Shown in pieces: positions 1 to 6,421 of a DNA stretch of 8,207 nt. The translations under genes were made by a program, and so were the position numbers. Under the pieces are notes generated by a model that was not told the DNA's origin, did no database searches, and saw nothing but the letters and a program-made list of their open reading frames with translations. The stretch lies in the NCBI GenBank assembly GCA_038323475.1, contig JBBQHA010000148.1:1-8207 (forward strand). Reading direction: 5' to 3'. The stretch's first letter is position 1. Every line of letters starts with the position of its first letter. The stretch comes from SZAS-103 sp038323475. GTDB lineage: Bacteria; Pseudomonadota; Gammaproteobacteria; Xanthomonadales; Xanthomonadaceae.

Positions 1-1116
1 CGACTCCACCGTCTCGGTGCCGGCGATGGCCATGTTCAACACGCTGCGTGCGGATGCCTGCACGTCGGGCGGATAAGGGCGCCCGGAGGCACGATCGGCC
101 AGCAAGCGGACATCCGCATACTGCGGTTTGAAGTAACCGGTGGCATTGATGAACCCGAGTCGCAGCAGGCCGAGCGGATCGTCGTGCAGGGCGCGCGCCG
201 CGATCCGTCCGCCCGATGCATCGCCTTGCTCGGTATCGTCCAGCCCCAGGACATCGCCGAGGCCGAACGCCGACCACATCTGGTCGTTGCGGGTGAAAGG
301 ATCTCGCAGGTCATGGCGCACCAGGCTGAGCACGTTGGGCGAAATGCCCTCGGCCCACAGATGCCTGGGCTGCACCAGCGGGGCAACCAGGCCGAACTCC
401 ATCAGCCCGCTGCGGGCGCTCCATGCGGGCGCGGTGTGGTAACGCGCTGCGACGAAGTGTCGATAACCGCCGTGCAAGCCACCCAGCAGGGTCAGCGCGA
501 CCACCGTGTGCGCGGCGACTTGCCTCGCGCCCGCGTCGCGCAGCCACAGCAGCAATGGCGCGACCACGCCCATCACCAACACCACCGGCAGCAGGTTCAG
601 GCGCAACGACACGGTCGCCAGGCCGAAGCATTCGAGGGCGACCAGCCAGCGCAAGCGTGCAGTCGCGACGTATTCGACGGTTGCCGCGAAGCCAGCGAAC
701 AATGCCAGCCCGCCGAAAGCCTCCGCCATCACCATGCGCTCGTAGAACACTTGCGCAGGGTCGCAGGCGAACAGTGCGGCGACGAGCAGGGCGACGCCCT
801 CGGGCACGCCCAGCCGTCGCCGCAGCACCAGCCAGAGCAGCCACGCGGACACCACGCCCGCGAGCGACTGCACCACGATCAACGCGTACGGCGAGTGCCA
901 CGGCATCACCAGGAAACGCAGCAGCCACGGATAGGTGAACGAACGCCCCGGCGGCAACCAGTCGCTCACGGCACCCAACAGGTAGCTCGCCGAGTCGCCG
1001 AGGAACAGGCGTGGAATCGCGTCGCAGCAGATCCACCCAACCTTGATCGCCGACAGCAACAGCAGGGCGCGCAACCAGCGCAGGCCCGGTGCCGGGTTTA
1101 TGCTTGGTTCGAACAT
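1..1116 (-). CDS. Polytopic membrane protein, GT-C glycosyltransferase-like (C-terminus off the window)
   Basis: The frame is open from the ATG at 1116 to the left edge: 372 residues are visible with no stop, so the C-terminus is missing. Hydrophobic segments lie at about residues 14-30, 78-97, 105-118, 131-149, 157-169, 174-191 and 200-214. They are followed by a mostly soluble stretch (about 215-345). An acidic residue (D41, in FLGDSASYL) falls just after the first membrane segment. That is where GT-C fold enzymes, which use polyprenyl-phosphate sugars, carry their catalytic acid. A second acidic position, E132 (MVMAEAF), also fits such proteins. The pairing with a polyprenyl-phosphate-sugar-synthase-like GT2 gene upstream (1360-2418) supports a role in glycosylating an envelope component, but donor and acceptor cannot be read. 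No good Shine-Dalgarno sequence precedes ATG 1116. An in-frame ATG at 1200 would add 28 residues and overlap the plus-strand lipoprotein gene, so I prefer 1116. Sure of the membrane protein, less sure of the enzyme class. Confidence 0.72.
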   Translation of the reverse strand, partial: MFEPSINPAPGLRWLRALLLLSAIKVGWICCDAIPRLFLGDSASYLLGAVSDWLPPGRSFTYPWLLRFLVMPWHSPYALIVVQSLAGVVSAWLLWLVLRRRLGVPEGVALLVAALFACDPAQVFYERMVMAEAFGGLALFAGFAATVEYVATARLRWLVALECFGLATVSLRLNLLPVVLVMGVVAPLLLWLRDAGARQVAAHTVVALTLLGGLHGGYRHFVAARYHTAPAWSARSGLMEFGLVAPLVQPRHLWAEGISPNVLSLVRHDLRDPFTRNDQMWSAFGLGDVLGLDDTEQGDASGGRIAARALHDDPLGLLRLGFINATGYFKPQYADVRLLADRASGRPYPPDVQASARSVLNMAIAGTETVES

Positions 1117-1134
1117 GGCGAAACGGGGAATCGG

Positions 1135-1515
1135 ATGGTCCGGATGATGGCGGGCATGTGCTTGCTCGTTTTCCTCGCCGGATGCAGGCAGGCGCCGCAT
1201 TCGGCCATACCGCCCGTGCTGGACCTGCCGCGTCCCGGTGTCCGGCTGGTCGCGACGCCCGATCGCGGTCCCGCCTGCGGCGCCCCCCCGTTCCACGTCC
1301 ACTTCGACTGGGTGGTGTCCGCGCCGCGCACCCAGATCTGGTACGACCTGCACGTGGACTCACCCATCGGCAAAGCCTTCGCCAGCGGCAATCGCGAAGG
1401 GCATGCCGACACTGGTGACTGGGCCCACGTCGGGCAATGGTTTTTCCTGGTCGCTGCCGAGAGTCACGAAGTCGTCGCCGCCGTGCGGATCGGGCCGGAC
1501 GACTGCCTCCAGTGA
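1135..1515 (+). CDS. Small secreted lipoprotein, unknown function
   Basis: A 126-residue protein with a textbook lipoprotein signal: a hydrophobic stretch (about residues 5-16) ending in the lipobox L14-A15-G16-C17. The mature part (about 110 residues) has alternating hydrophobic residues, aromatic-rich strands (HVHFDWVV, QIWYDLHV, GQWFFLV) and a G-rich TGDW turn. This looks like a compact beta-sandwich, perhaps Ig-like. Cys48 and Cys124 near its two ends could form a disulphide. A Shine-Dalgarno-like GGGGA lies 5 bases before ATG 1135, which decides the start; ATG 1144 is the alternative. Codons end mainly in G or C, as in a real gene of this genome. The gene lies only 18 bp from the divergent GT-C-like gene, and its last 156 bp are antisense to the glycosyltransferase gene. 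Its promoter must therefore lie inside the GT-C coding region; only a weak TATGCT at 1099-1104 is seen. I cannot name a family. Confidence 0.72.
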   Translation: MVRMMAGMCLLVFLAGCRQAPHSAIPPVLDLPRPGVRLVATPDRGPACGAPPFHVHFDWVVSAPRTQIWYDLHVDSPIGKAFASGNREGHADTGDWAHVGQWFFLVAAESHEVVAAVRIGPDDCLQ

Positions 1516-2418
1516 CGCCGATGCATCCGCGGAATGCCGGCGATGGCTCGCCGCATCGCGACGCAACAGCCACATCCACCCGCTTCCGATCGCGCACGCA
1601 GCCAGGCCGGACGCGAGCGCGACGGGCGACGACCAGGTGAACACGCCCGTGCGCAACGCCTGCACGCCGGTCGCACCGAACCATGCGCCCAGCCCGGCAA
1701 GTCCGATCAATCCGCGCATCAAGCGCGGGCGATGCAAAGTCACGCCGCGCAACAGAGCGAACGTGGATTTGCGCAGGTATTGCGGCACGCTCGCCATCAG
1801 TCGCGACGGACGATCGACGCGGTTCACCCGGATCGGCACCGAAGCCAGCCGCCAGCCCTGGCTGCCCGCGAGCACGAGGCTTTCCATCGTGTAGCTGAAG
1901 CGTCCGGTCACGCGCAGGTCGCGCGCTGCCGCTGAGGTGTAGGCGCGCATGCCGCTCGGGGCATCCTGTACCGGCAGGCCACTGAGCAAGCGCGCGAGCC
2001 AGGTCCCGAGTCGCGTCAGCACGGATTTCCACAGCGGGAAATAACGGCGGTCGCGGATCGGGCGCACGCCCATCGCGAAGTCGGCGCGCCCATCCCGCAC
2101 CGGCGCGACGAGGGCCTGTATGTCCGCTCCGCAGTACTGGTTGTCGCCGTCGGTGCTCGCGATCGTGTCCGCGCCCAGCGCCAGCGCTGTTGCAATGCCG
2201 GTCATGTACGCGGCGGCGAGGCCGCGGTTCTGCGGATGCCGGACGACATGCTGGACGCCGTGCCGGTGCGCGATCCCGGCGGTGTCGTCGCTGGAGCCAT
2301 CGTCGATCACCAGCAACTCGACCAGATCGAAGCCATCCACGGCACGCGGCAACGCGGCCAGCGTGATCGGCAGGGCTTCGGCCTCGTTGAAGCACGGAAT
2401 CTGGATGATCAGCTTCAT
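1360..2418 (-). CDS. Glycosyltransferase family 2, polyprenyl-phosphate sugar synthase-like
   Basis: A 352-residue protein. The N-terminal GT-A domain has IPCFNEAEALP (7-17), the nucleotide-sugar-binding VIDDGSSDDT (37-46), QNRGLAAAYMTG (63-74) and the metal-binding STDGDNQY with D90-G-D92. QDAPSGMRAYT (151-161) matches the acceptor-loop region of dolichol-phosphate-mannose-synthase-like GT2 enzymes. Two hydrophobic segments (about 236-256 and 265-285) near the C-terminus anchor it in the inner membrane. Such enzymes move a sugar from a nucleotide donor onto a polyprenyl phosphate for use by GT-C enzymes. The start is well supported: CTCC at 2424-2427 reads GGAG on the minus strand, 5 bases before ATG. 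The gene follows panC by 18 bp, so it is probably co-transcribed. Oddity: residues 302-352 are translated from DNA antisense to the plus-strand lipoprotein gene. This tail is low in hydrophobicity and lies beyond the membrane anchor. The sugar is unknown. Confidence 0.88.
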   Translation of the reverse strand: MKLIIQIPCFNEAEALPITLAALPRAVDGFDLVELLVIDDGSSDDTAGIAHRHGVQHVVRHPQNRGLAAAYMTGIATALALGADTIASTDGDNQYCGADIQALVAPVRDGRADFAMGVRPIRDRRYFPLWKSVLTRLGTWLARLLSGLPVQDAPSGMRAYTSAAARDLRVTGRFSYTMESLVLAGSQGWRLASVPIRVNRVDRPSRLMASVPQYLRKSTFALLRGVTLHRPRLMRGLIGLAGLGAWFGATGVQALRTGVFTWSSPVALASGLAACAIGSGWMWLLRRDAASHRRHSADASASLEAVVRPDPHGGDDFVTLGSDQEKPLPDVGPVTSVGMPFAIAAGEGFADG

Positions 2419-2436
2419 GCCCGCTCCATCAGCCGG

Positions 2437-3279
2437 TCAATCGAACAGCAGGTTGTCGATCAGTCGTGTGCTACCCAGCCGTGCGGCGACCAGCGCGACC
2501 AGGCCGGCGCGTTCGTCGTCGGCAGGCGTCGCCAGGTCGTCGCGATGGATCGCGGCATAGTCGACCACGAAACCGCCGGTGGCAAGGCGGCGGGCCGCAT
2601 CGGCTTCGACGGAGGCGAGCGGATGCCCCGCGCGCACCGCATCGCGCATCGCGAGCAGGGTGCGATGGATTTCCGGGGCGACGGTGCGTTCGGCTGCGGA
2701 CAGGTACTGGTTGCGCGAACTCAGGGCGAGGCCATCGTCGGCGCGCGCGGTCGGCGCAGCGACGATGTCGATCGGAAACGCGAGGTCGCGCACGAGATAA
2801 CGGATCACCTGCAACTGCTGGTAGTCCTTGCGGCCGAACACCGCCACATCCGGCTGCACCATGTTGAACAGGCGTGCGACCACGGTTGCGACGCCATCGA
2901 AGTGACCCGGACGGTGCGCTCCGTCGAGGATCGTGGTGATTCCCGGCACCCGGATCTGCACGGCGTTGTCGGCGCCCTCGGGATACATCTCCGCCACGGT
3001 CGGCGCGAACAGCATGTCGCAGCCATGCGCAGCCAGGCCCTCGGCATCGGCATCGAGGGATCGAGGGTACCTTGCAAAATCTTCACTGGGCCCGAACTGG
3101 GTGGGATTGACGAACACGCTCGCGACGATGCGGTCCGCATGCCGTTTCGCAAGCGCGATCAGTGAATAATGGCCGGCGTGCAGGTTGCCCATCGTCGGCA
3201 CGAAACCCACGCGCATGCCATCGCGTTTCCATGCGCGCACCTGGGTGCGCAGTTCGGCGACCGTGTTCAGTGTCCGCAT
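2437..3279 (-). CDS. panC: Pantothenate synthetase (pantoate-beta-alanine ligase)
   Basis: Joins pantoate and beta-alanine with ATP to make pantothenate, the CoA precursor, in the cytosol. The 280 residues match the usual family length. The nucleotidyltransferase signature VPTMGNLHAGH (27-37) carries the HIGH-like pair H34 and H37. SVFVNPTQFGPSEDFARYPR (54-73), HFDGVATVV (126-134), FGRKDYQQLQ (148-157) and DGLALSSRNQYLS (182-194, the KMSKS-like loop) are all intact, so it should be active. I chose ATG 3279; a TTG two codons upstream (3285) is in frame and only 3 bases after the panB stop, but ATG gives the normal family N-terminus (MRTL). No strong Shine-Dalgarno sequence is visible, which fits translational coupling to panB 9 bases upstream. 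The next gene is a glycosyltransferase 18 bp downstream, not panD. Confidence 0.96.
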   Translation of the reverse strand: MRTLNTVAELRTQVRAWKRDGMRVGFVPTMGNLHAGHYSLIALAKRHADRIVASVFVNPTQFGPSEDFARYPRSLDADAEGLAAHGCDMLFAPTVAEMYPEGADNAVQIRVPGITTILDGAHRPGHFDGVATVVARLFNMVQPDVAVFGRKDYQQLQVIRYLVRDLAFPIDIVAAPTARADDGLALSSRNQYLSAAERTVAPEIHRTLLAMRDAVRAGHPLASVEADAARRLATGGFVVDYAAIHRDDLATPADDERAGLVALVAARLGSTRLIDNLLFD

Positions 3280-3288
3280 CGGCAAGGC

Positions 3289-4119
3289 TCAGGCGTAGCT
3301 GTGTTCGGCATCGGGGAAACTGCCGTCGCGCACCGCCGCGGCGAATGCGCGCACCGCGCCGACGACGGAGCCGCCTTCGGCGAGGAAATCCTTGACGAAG
3401 CGCGGACGGCGATGGCCGCTGGCCAGGCCGAGCAGGTCGTGCAGCACCAGCACCTGGCCGTCGCAGCCCGGACCGGCGCCGATGCCGATGGTCGGAATCT
3501 TCAGCGCGGCGCTGATGCGTTTGGCGAGAGCGCTCGGGACGCATTCCAGCACCAGCAATTCGGCTCCCGCGGCCTCGACCGCCAGCGCATCGTCGAGCAG
3601 GCGCTGCGCTGCGGCTTCCTCGCGCCCCTGCACCGAATAGCCGCCGAGCTTCATCACCGACTGCGGGGTCAGGCCGAGGTGCGCGCAGACCGGAATGTCG
3701 CGTTCGACGAGGAAGCGGATGCATTCGAGCACGTGTCCCGCGCCTTCGAGCTTGACCATCGTTGCACCGCCCTGCCCGAGCAGCGCCGCAGCCGCATCCA
3801 GCGCGCGTTCCGGCGTCGGATAGCTCTGGAACGGCATGTCCGCGACCAGCAGGGCGGACCGCAGTCCGCGGGCGACGCAGCCAGTGTGGTAGACCATGTC
3901 CGCGACGCTGACCGGCAGCGTGCTGGACTTGCCCTGCACGACCATGCCCAGCGAATCGCCGACCAGCACGATGTCCACGCCGGCCGCATCGAGCGCGATC
4001 GCGAAGCCCGCGTCGTAGGCGGTCAGCATGACGAGCTTGCGCCCGTCGCGCTTGGCCAGCCGCAACGACGGCACGGTGACCGGCGCGCGCGGCTTGGACT
4101 TGTCGTCGGATGCGTACAT
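3289..4119 (-). CDS. panB: 3-methyl-2-oxobutanoate hydroxymethyltransferase
   Basis: First committed step of pantothenate synthesis: transfers a hydroxymethyl group from 5,10-methylene-tetrahydrofolate to alpha-ketoisovalerate, giving ketopantoate. The protein has 276 residues, close to the E. coli enzyme, and is a TIM barrel of the phosphoenolpyruvate/pyruvate superfamily. The metal ligands D55 (LVGDSLGM) and D94 (VADMPF), the substrate-contact residues K123 and E125 (MVKLEG) and the catalytic-region glutamate E192 (LLVLECVP) are present. So are HLGLTPQSV (147-155) and IPTIGIGAG. The start ATG 4119 gives a normal-length N-terminus; only a weak GGA-type ribosome site precedes it. The gene lies 33 bp after folK and 9 bp before panC, so it is part of the same transcription unit. 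Ketopantoate reductase (panE or ilvC) is not in the window. Confidence 0.97.
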   Translation of the reverse strand: MYASDDKSKPRAPVTVPSLRLAKRDGRKLVMLTAYDAGFAIALDAAGVDIVLVGDSLGMVVQGKSSTLPVSVADMVYHTGCVARGLRSALLVADMPFQSYPTPERALDAAAALLGQGGATMVKLEGAGHVLECIRFLVERDIPVCAHLGLTPQSVMKLGGYSVQGREEAAAQRLLDDALAVEAAGAELLVLECVPSALAKRISAALKIPTIGIGAGPGCDGQVLVLHDLLGLASGHRRPRFVKDFLAEGGSVVGAVRAFAAAVRDGSFPDAEHSYA

Positions 4120-4152
4120 CGGCTCGTCCAGGGTTTCGGCAGGCCGCCTACT

Positions 4153-4677
4153 CTACCCCAGCGCCACAATCCCCTGCGCATCCACCGCAGCGAGCAGGCC
4201 ATCCACCCGGCCCCGGCCCGGCACCAGCGCATTCGGAGCGATCTCGGCCAGCGGGACCAGCACGAAGGCGCGCTCGTGCAGGTGCGGATGCGGGACGCTC
4301 AGCCCCGGCTGCGCGATGACCACATCGCCGTACAACAACAGGTCGAGGTCGAGCGCGCGCGGACCCCAGCGTCCGGATTGCGCGTCGCGGTTGCGCCCGG
4401 CCTCGCGTTCGATCCGCAGCAACTCCGCCAGCAGCGCCGCTGGCGCCAGTCGGGTGGACAGCAGTGCGGCGGCGTTGATGAAATCCGGCTGCGCGGTCAT
4501 GCCCCAGGCTGGCGTGCGATACAGCCGCGAGCGACGCAGGACGCGGGTCGCCGGCAGGCTGTCGAGCGCTGCGCAGGCCTGTTCGATGGCCGTCGCGACA
4601 TCGCCGAGGTTGCCGCCGAGACCGACGCAGGCATGGACCGGCCCTGCACTGACATCGGAAGCATTCGCAATGGTCAT
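4153..4677 (-). CDS. folK: 6-hydroxymethyl-7,8-dihydropterin pyrophosphokinase (HPPK)
   Basis: Transfers pyrophosphate from ATP to 6-hydroxymethyl-dihydropterin, preparing it for dihydropteroate synthase in folate synthesis. The 174-residue protein shows the family signature: VGLGGNLGD (18-26), SRLYRTPAWGMTAQPDFINA (50-69) and RWGPRALDLDLLLYGD (103-118). The magnesium-binding aspartates are D110 and D112, and W104 and R107 are conserved. PHPHLHERAFVLVPLAEI (129-146) closes the active site. The first 12 residues, before the beta strand HACVGLGGN, are a short non-conserved extension. The start is the ATG at 4677. There is no strong ribosome site next to it; a GTG at 4705 is in another frame. 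It follows pcnB by 55 bp and precedes panB by 33 bp. A pcnB-folK neighbourhood is common in gammaproteobacteria. The folate product ties it loosely to PanB, which uses a folate cofactor. Confidence 0.96.
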   Translation of the reverse strand: MTIANASDVSAGPVHACVGLGGNLGDVATAIEQACAALDSLPATRVLRRSRLYRTPAWGMTAQPDFINAAALLSTRLAPAALLAELLRIEREAGRNRDAQSGRWGPRALDLDLLLYGDVVIAQPGLSVPHPHLHERAFVLVPLAEIAPNALVPGRGRVDGLLAAVDAQGIVALG

Positions 4678-4732
4678 TCGAATGCGCCGCTGGATTTGCC
4701 CTCACCCCAACGATGGCGTCGCAGCGCGACTG

Positions 4733-6118
4733 TCATTTGATGGGCGCGGTATCGGGCATGCCGGAATCGCTGGCGGAGGTGTGGCGTCGGCGACGGCGCG
4801 GACGCTTGCGCGGCCCGGCAGCATTCTCGGCTGCAGCCGGCGGAGCCGGAGCGGCGGCAAGGCGCTCGGCGAGTCCGTCGTGCGACAGGGTCTGCGCCTC
4901 GGTCCAGAACGCGACCGGCTCGGCGAGTTCGGGCTGCTCGGTGACGCGCAATGCGAGGAAATCGTAGGCCGCGCGGAAGCGCGGATGGGCGAGCAGGCGG
5001 AACACGCGCTTGCGCTGGCGAATGTCGAAGCGCGCCTGCAGCAGCCAGATTTCCTGCATCGGGATCGAGAACCGGCGCGGCATCGCGATGCGGTGCGCCT
5101 GGTGCAGGGTCACCCGGTCGGCGGCGCGCTGCTGCATGTTCAGCGGATCGAGGCCCTGGTCGGCGAGCAAGCCGAGTTCGCGGCGGAACGCGGGCCATAG
5201 CAGCGCGGCGAACAGGAACGCAGGCGTCACCGTCTTGCCGGAACGCACGCGCTCGTCGGTATTCGCAAGCGCCATGCGCACCATCGCGCGCTGCCGGCCA
5301 TCGTGATCGTCGGCCAGCGCCGCCGCGGTTTCCGGCAGGATGACGGCGAGCAGGCCATGTGTGTCGAGCGCGTCGAAACTCGCTTCGCCATGGCCGGCCA
5401 GGAACATCTTCAGCATCTCGTCGAACAGGCGCGCGGGCGGGGCATCGGCGATCAGCGGCGCCAGCCGCGGGATCGGTTCGGCGCTCGCCGGATCGATCGA
5501 GAAACCGAGTTTCGCCGCGAGCCGCACCGCGCGCAGCATGCGCACCGGGTCTTCGCGGTAGCGCTGCTCGGGATCGCCGATCATGCGCAGCGTGCGGTGC
5601 TGCACGTCTTCCCAGCCTCCGACGTAATCGAGCACAGCGAAGTCGCGCACGCCGTAGTACAGGGCGTTGACGGTGAAGTCGCGGCGCTCCGCGTCGTCCT
5701 CGATGGTGCCGTACACGTTGTCGCGCAACACCCGACCGCCCTCATGCAGTTCGCGATCGCCGGTGCCGTCGTCGCTGTTGGCGCGGAAGGTCGCGACCTC
5801 GATGATCTCGGGCCCGTAGATCACGTGCGCAAGCCGGAAGCGGCGGCCGATCAGGCGGCTGTTGCGGAACAGCGCCTTGACCTGTTCGGGCGTGGCGTTG
5901 GTCGCGACGTCGAAATCCTTGGGATCGCCGCCGACCAGCAGGTCGCGGACCGCGCCGCCGACGAGATAGGCGTCGAATCCGGCTTCATTGAGCTTGTAGA
6001 GCACGCGCAGGGCGCTCTGGCTGATCTGCTTGCGCGAGATATTGTGCGCGTCGCGCGACACGATGCGCGGCGCGGGAAGGCTGGCGATGGAGCTTGCGGA
6101 TGTGGAAGCCGGCGTCAT
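4733..6118 (-). CDS. pcnB: Poly(A) polymerase I
   Basis: Adds 3' poly(A) tails to RNA and so promotes its decay. The protein has 461 residues, near the E. coli length. The class II nucleotidyltransferase head is intact: YLVGGAVRDLLVGG (51-64, with the G-G-x-x-R-D motif) and the catalytic aspartate pair D68 and D70 in PKDFDVATNATPE. These are followed by GPEIIEVATFR (102-112), NVYGTIEDDAERRDFTVNAL (134-153) and the nucleotide-binding GDPEQRYREDPVRMLRAVR (181-199). An N-terminal HNISRKQIS (25-33), typical of bacterial PcnB rather than CCA-adding enzyme, and a very basic C-terminal tail (RKRPRRRRRH) that would bind RNA argue for poly(A) polymerase. The start is ATG 6118; the first 20 residues are Ser/Ala-rich and probably disordered. 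It heads the minus-strand cluster, and the likely promoter is in the gap shared with tRNA-Glu. Confidence 0.95.
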   Translation of the reverse strand: MTPASTSASSIASLPAPRIVSRDAHNISRKQISQSALRVLYKLNEAGFDAYLVGGAVRDLLVGGDPKDFDVATNATPEQVKALFRNSRLIGRRFRLAHVIYGPEIIEVATFRANSDDGTGDRELHEGGRVLRDNVYGTIEDDAERRDFTVNALYYGVRDFAVLDYVGGWEDVQHRTLRMIGDPEQRYREDPVRMLRAVRLAAKLGFSIDPASAEPIPRLAPLIADAPPARLFDEMLKMFLAGHGEASFDALDTHGLLAVILPETAAALADDHDGRQRAMVRMALANTDERVRSGKTVTPAFLFAALLWPAFRRELGLLADQGLDPLNMQQRAADRVTLHQAHRIAMPRRFSIPMQEIWLLQARFDIRQRKRVFRLLAHPRFRAAYDFLALRVTEQPELAEPVAFWTEAQTLSHDGLAERLAAAPAPPAAAENAAGPRKRPRRRRRHTSASDSGMPDTAPIK

Positions 6119-6149
6119 GCTCGCGGCGAGGCCGCTGTCCTTGCGTTGT

Positions 6150-6178
6150 GTGGAAGTCTGTCGTTGCGCTGATATACT
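6150..6178 (+). promoter_or_regulatory. Candidate promoter of tRNA-Glu
   Basis: TATACT at 6173-6178 matches 5 of 6 bases of the -10 consensus. At a 17-base spacing the -35 region reads GTGGAA (6150-6155), a poor match. Predicted transcription starts near 6185, leaving a 20-base leader before the tRNA at 6205. A strong -10 with a weak -35 is seen; activity is inferred. Confidence 0.5.
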
Positions 6179-6200
6179 AACGCTTCACGTCCGTTTTCAC
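6171..6200 (-). promoter_or_regulatory. Candidate sigma70 promoter for the pcnB-folK-panB-panC cluster
   Basis: On the minus strand, GTGAAA (plus coordinates 6195-6200, 4 of 6 consensus bases) is followed after 18 bases by TATATC (6171-6176, 4 of 6). Transcription would start about 45 bases before pcnB ATG 6118. This is the only AT-rich spot in the gap, so the placement is reasonable, but neither box is strong. It shares bases with the tRNA promoter. Confidence 0.35.
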
Positions 6201-6204
6201 CCCC

Positions 6205-6280
6205 GCTCCCTTCGTCTAGTGGCCCAGGACACCGCCCTCTCAAGGCGGGAACACGAGTTCGAGTCTCGTAGGGAGCACCA
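6205..6280 (+). tRNA. tRNA-Glu, anticodon CUC
   Basis: A complete 76-base cloverleaf with encoded CCA. The acceptor stem is GCTCCCT (6205-6211) pairing with AGGGAGC (6270-6276), then discriminator A6277 and CCA 6278-6280. The anticodon stem CCGCC (6232-6236) pairs with GGCGG (6244-6248). The seven-base loop is CTCTCAA, placing the anticodon CTC at 6239-6241, which reads GAG (glutamate). The T arm is ACGAG-TTCGAGT-CTCGT. The D arm region (CGTCTAGTGGCCCAGGACA) is very close to standard bacterial tRNA-Glu. A run of five T bases follows CCA at once (6281-6285) and may help end transcription. The usual tRNA-Glu of bacteria has anticodon UUC, so this is probably an extra isoacceptor specialised for GAG codons in a GC-rich genome. 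Confidence 0.95.
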
Positions 6281-6421
6281 TTTTTCACGCAGGCCCATCT
6301 GCAGCAGTCCGCACATCCGACCTCAATGGATGGCGGAAGCGCCGAGAATGCAGGAGCGGTATTCGGACTTGCGCGGACTTCCGATGCAACACCCCGCTTC
6401 GTTGCCCGACGCTGGCGGGTT

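Noticed and set aside
184..1134. Long plus-strand open frame continuing upstream of the lipoprotein
   Set aside because: It is the codon-aligned antisense of the GT-C gene, with Gln/His/Arg-rich low-complexity sequence. Only the part from ATG 1135, with a ribosome site and lipobox, looks real.
311..2395. A 694-codon minus-strand open frame spanning the glycosyltransferase, lipoprotein and GT-C region
   Set aside because: It is out of frame with the recognisable GT2 motifs and the membrane helices, is extremely Arg/Ala/Pro-rich, and is explained by high GC leaving few stops.
3169..4740. A 523-codon plus-strand open frame opposite panC, panB and folK
   Set aside because: panB, folK and panC on the other strand have complete catalytic motifs; this frame is Gln/His/Arg-rich shadow sequence.
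5303..6172. A 289-codon plus-strand open frame opposite pcnB
   Set aside because: Antisense to a conserved enzyme, no recognisable motif, and it runs through the probable pcnB and tRNA promoter area.
6281..6302. T run after the tRNA with a small GCAG/CTGC inverted repeat as an intrinsic terminator
   Set aside because: The T run comes before the repeat rather than after it and the stem is only four pairs; the T run is noted with the tRNA instead.
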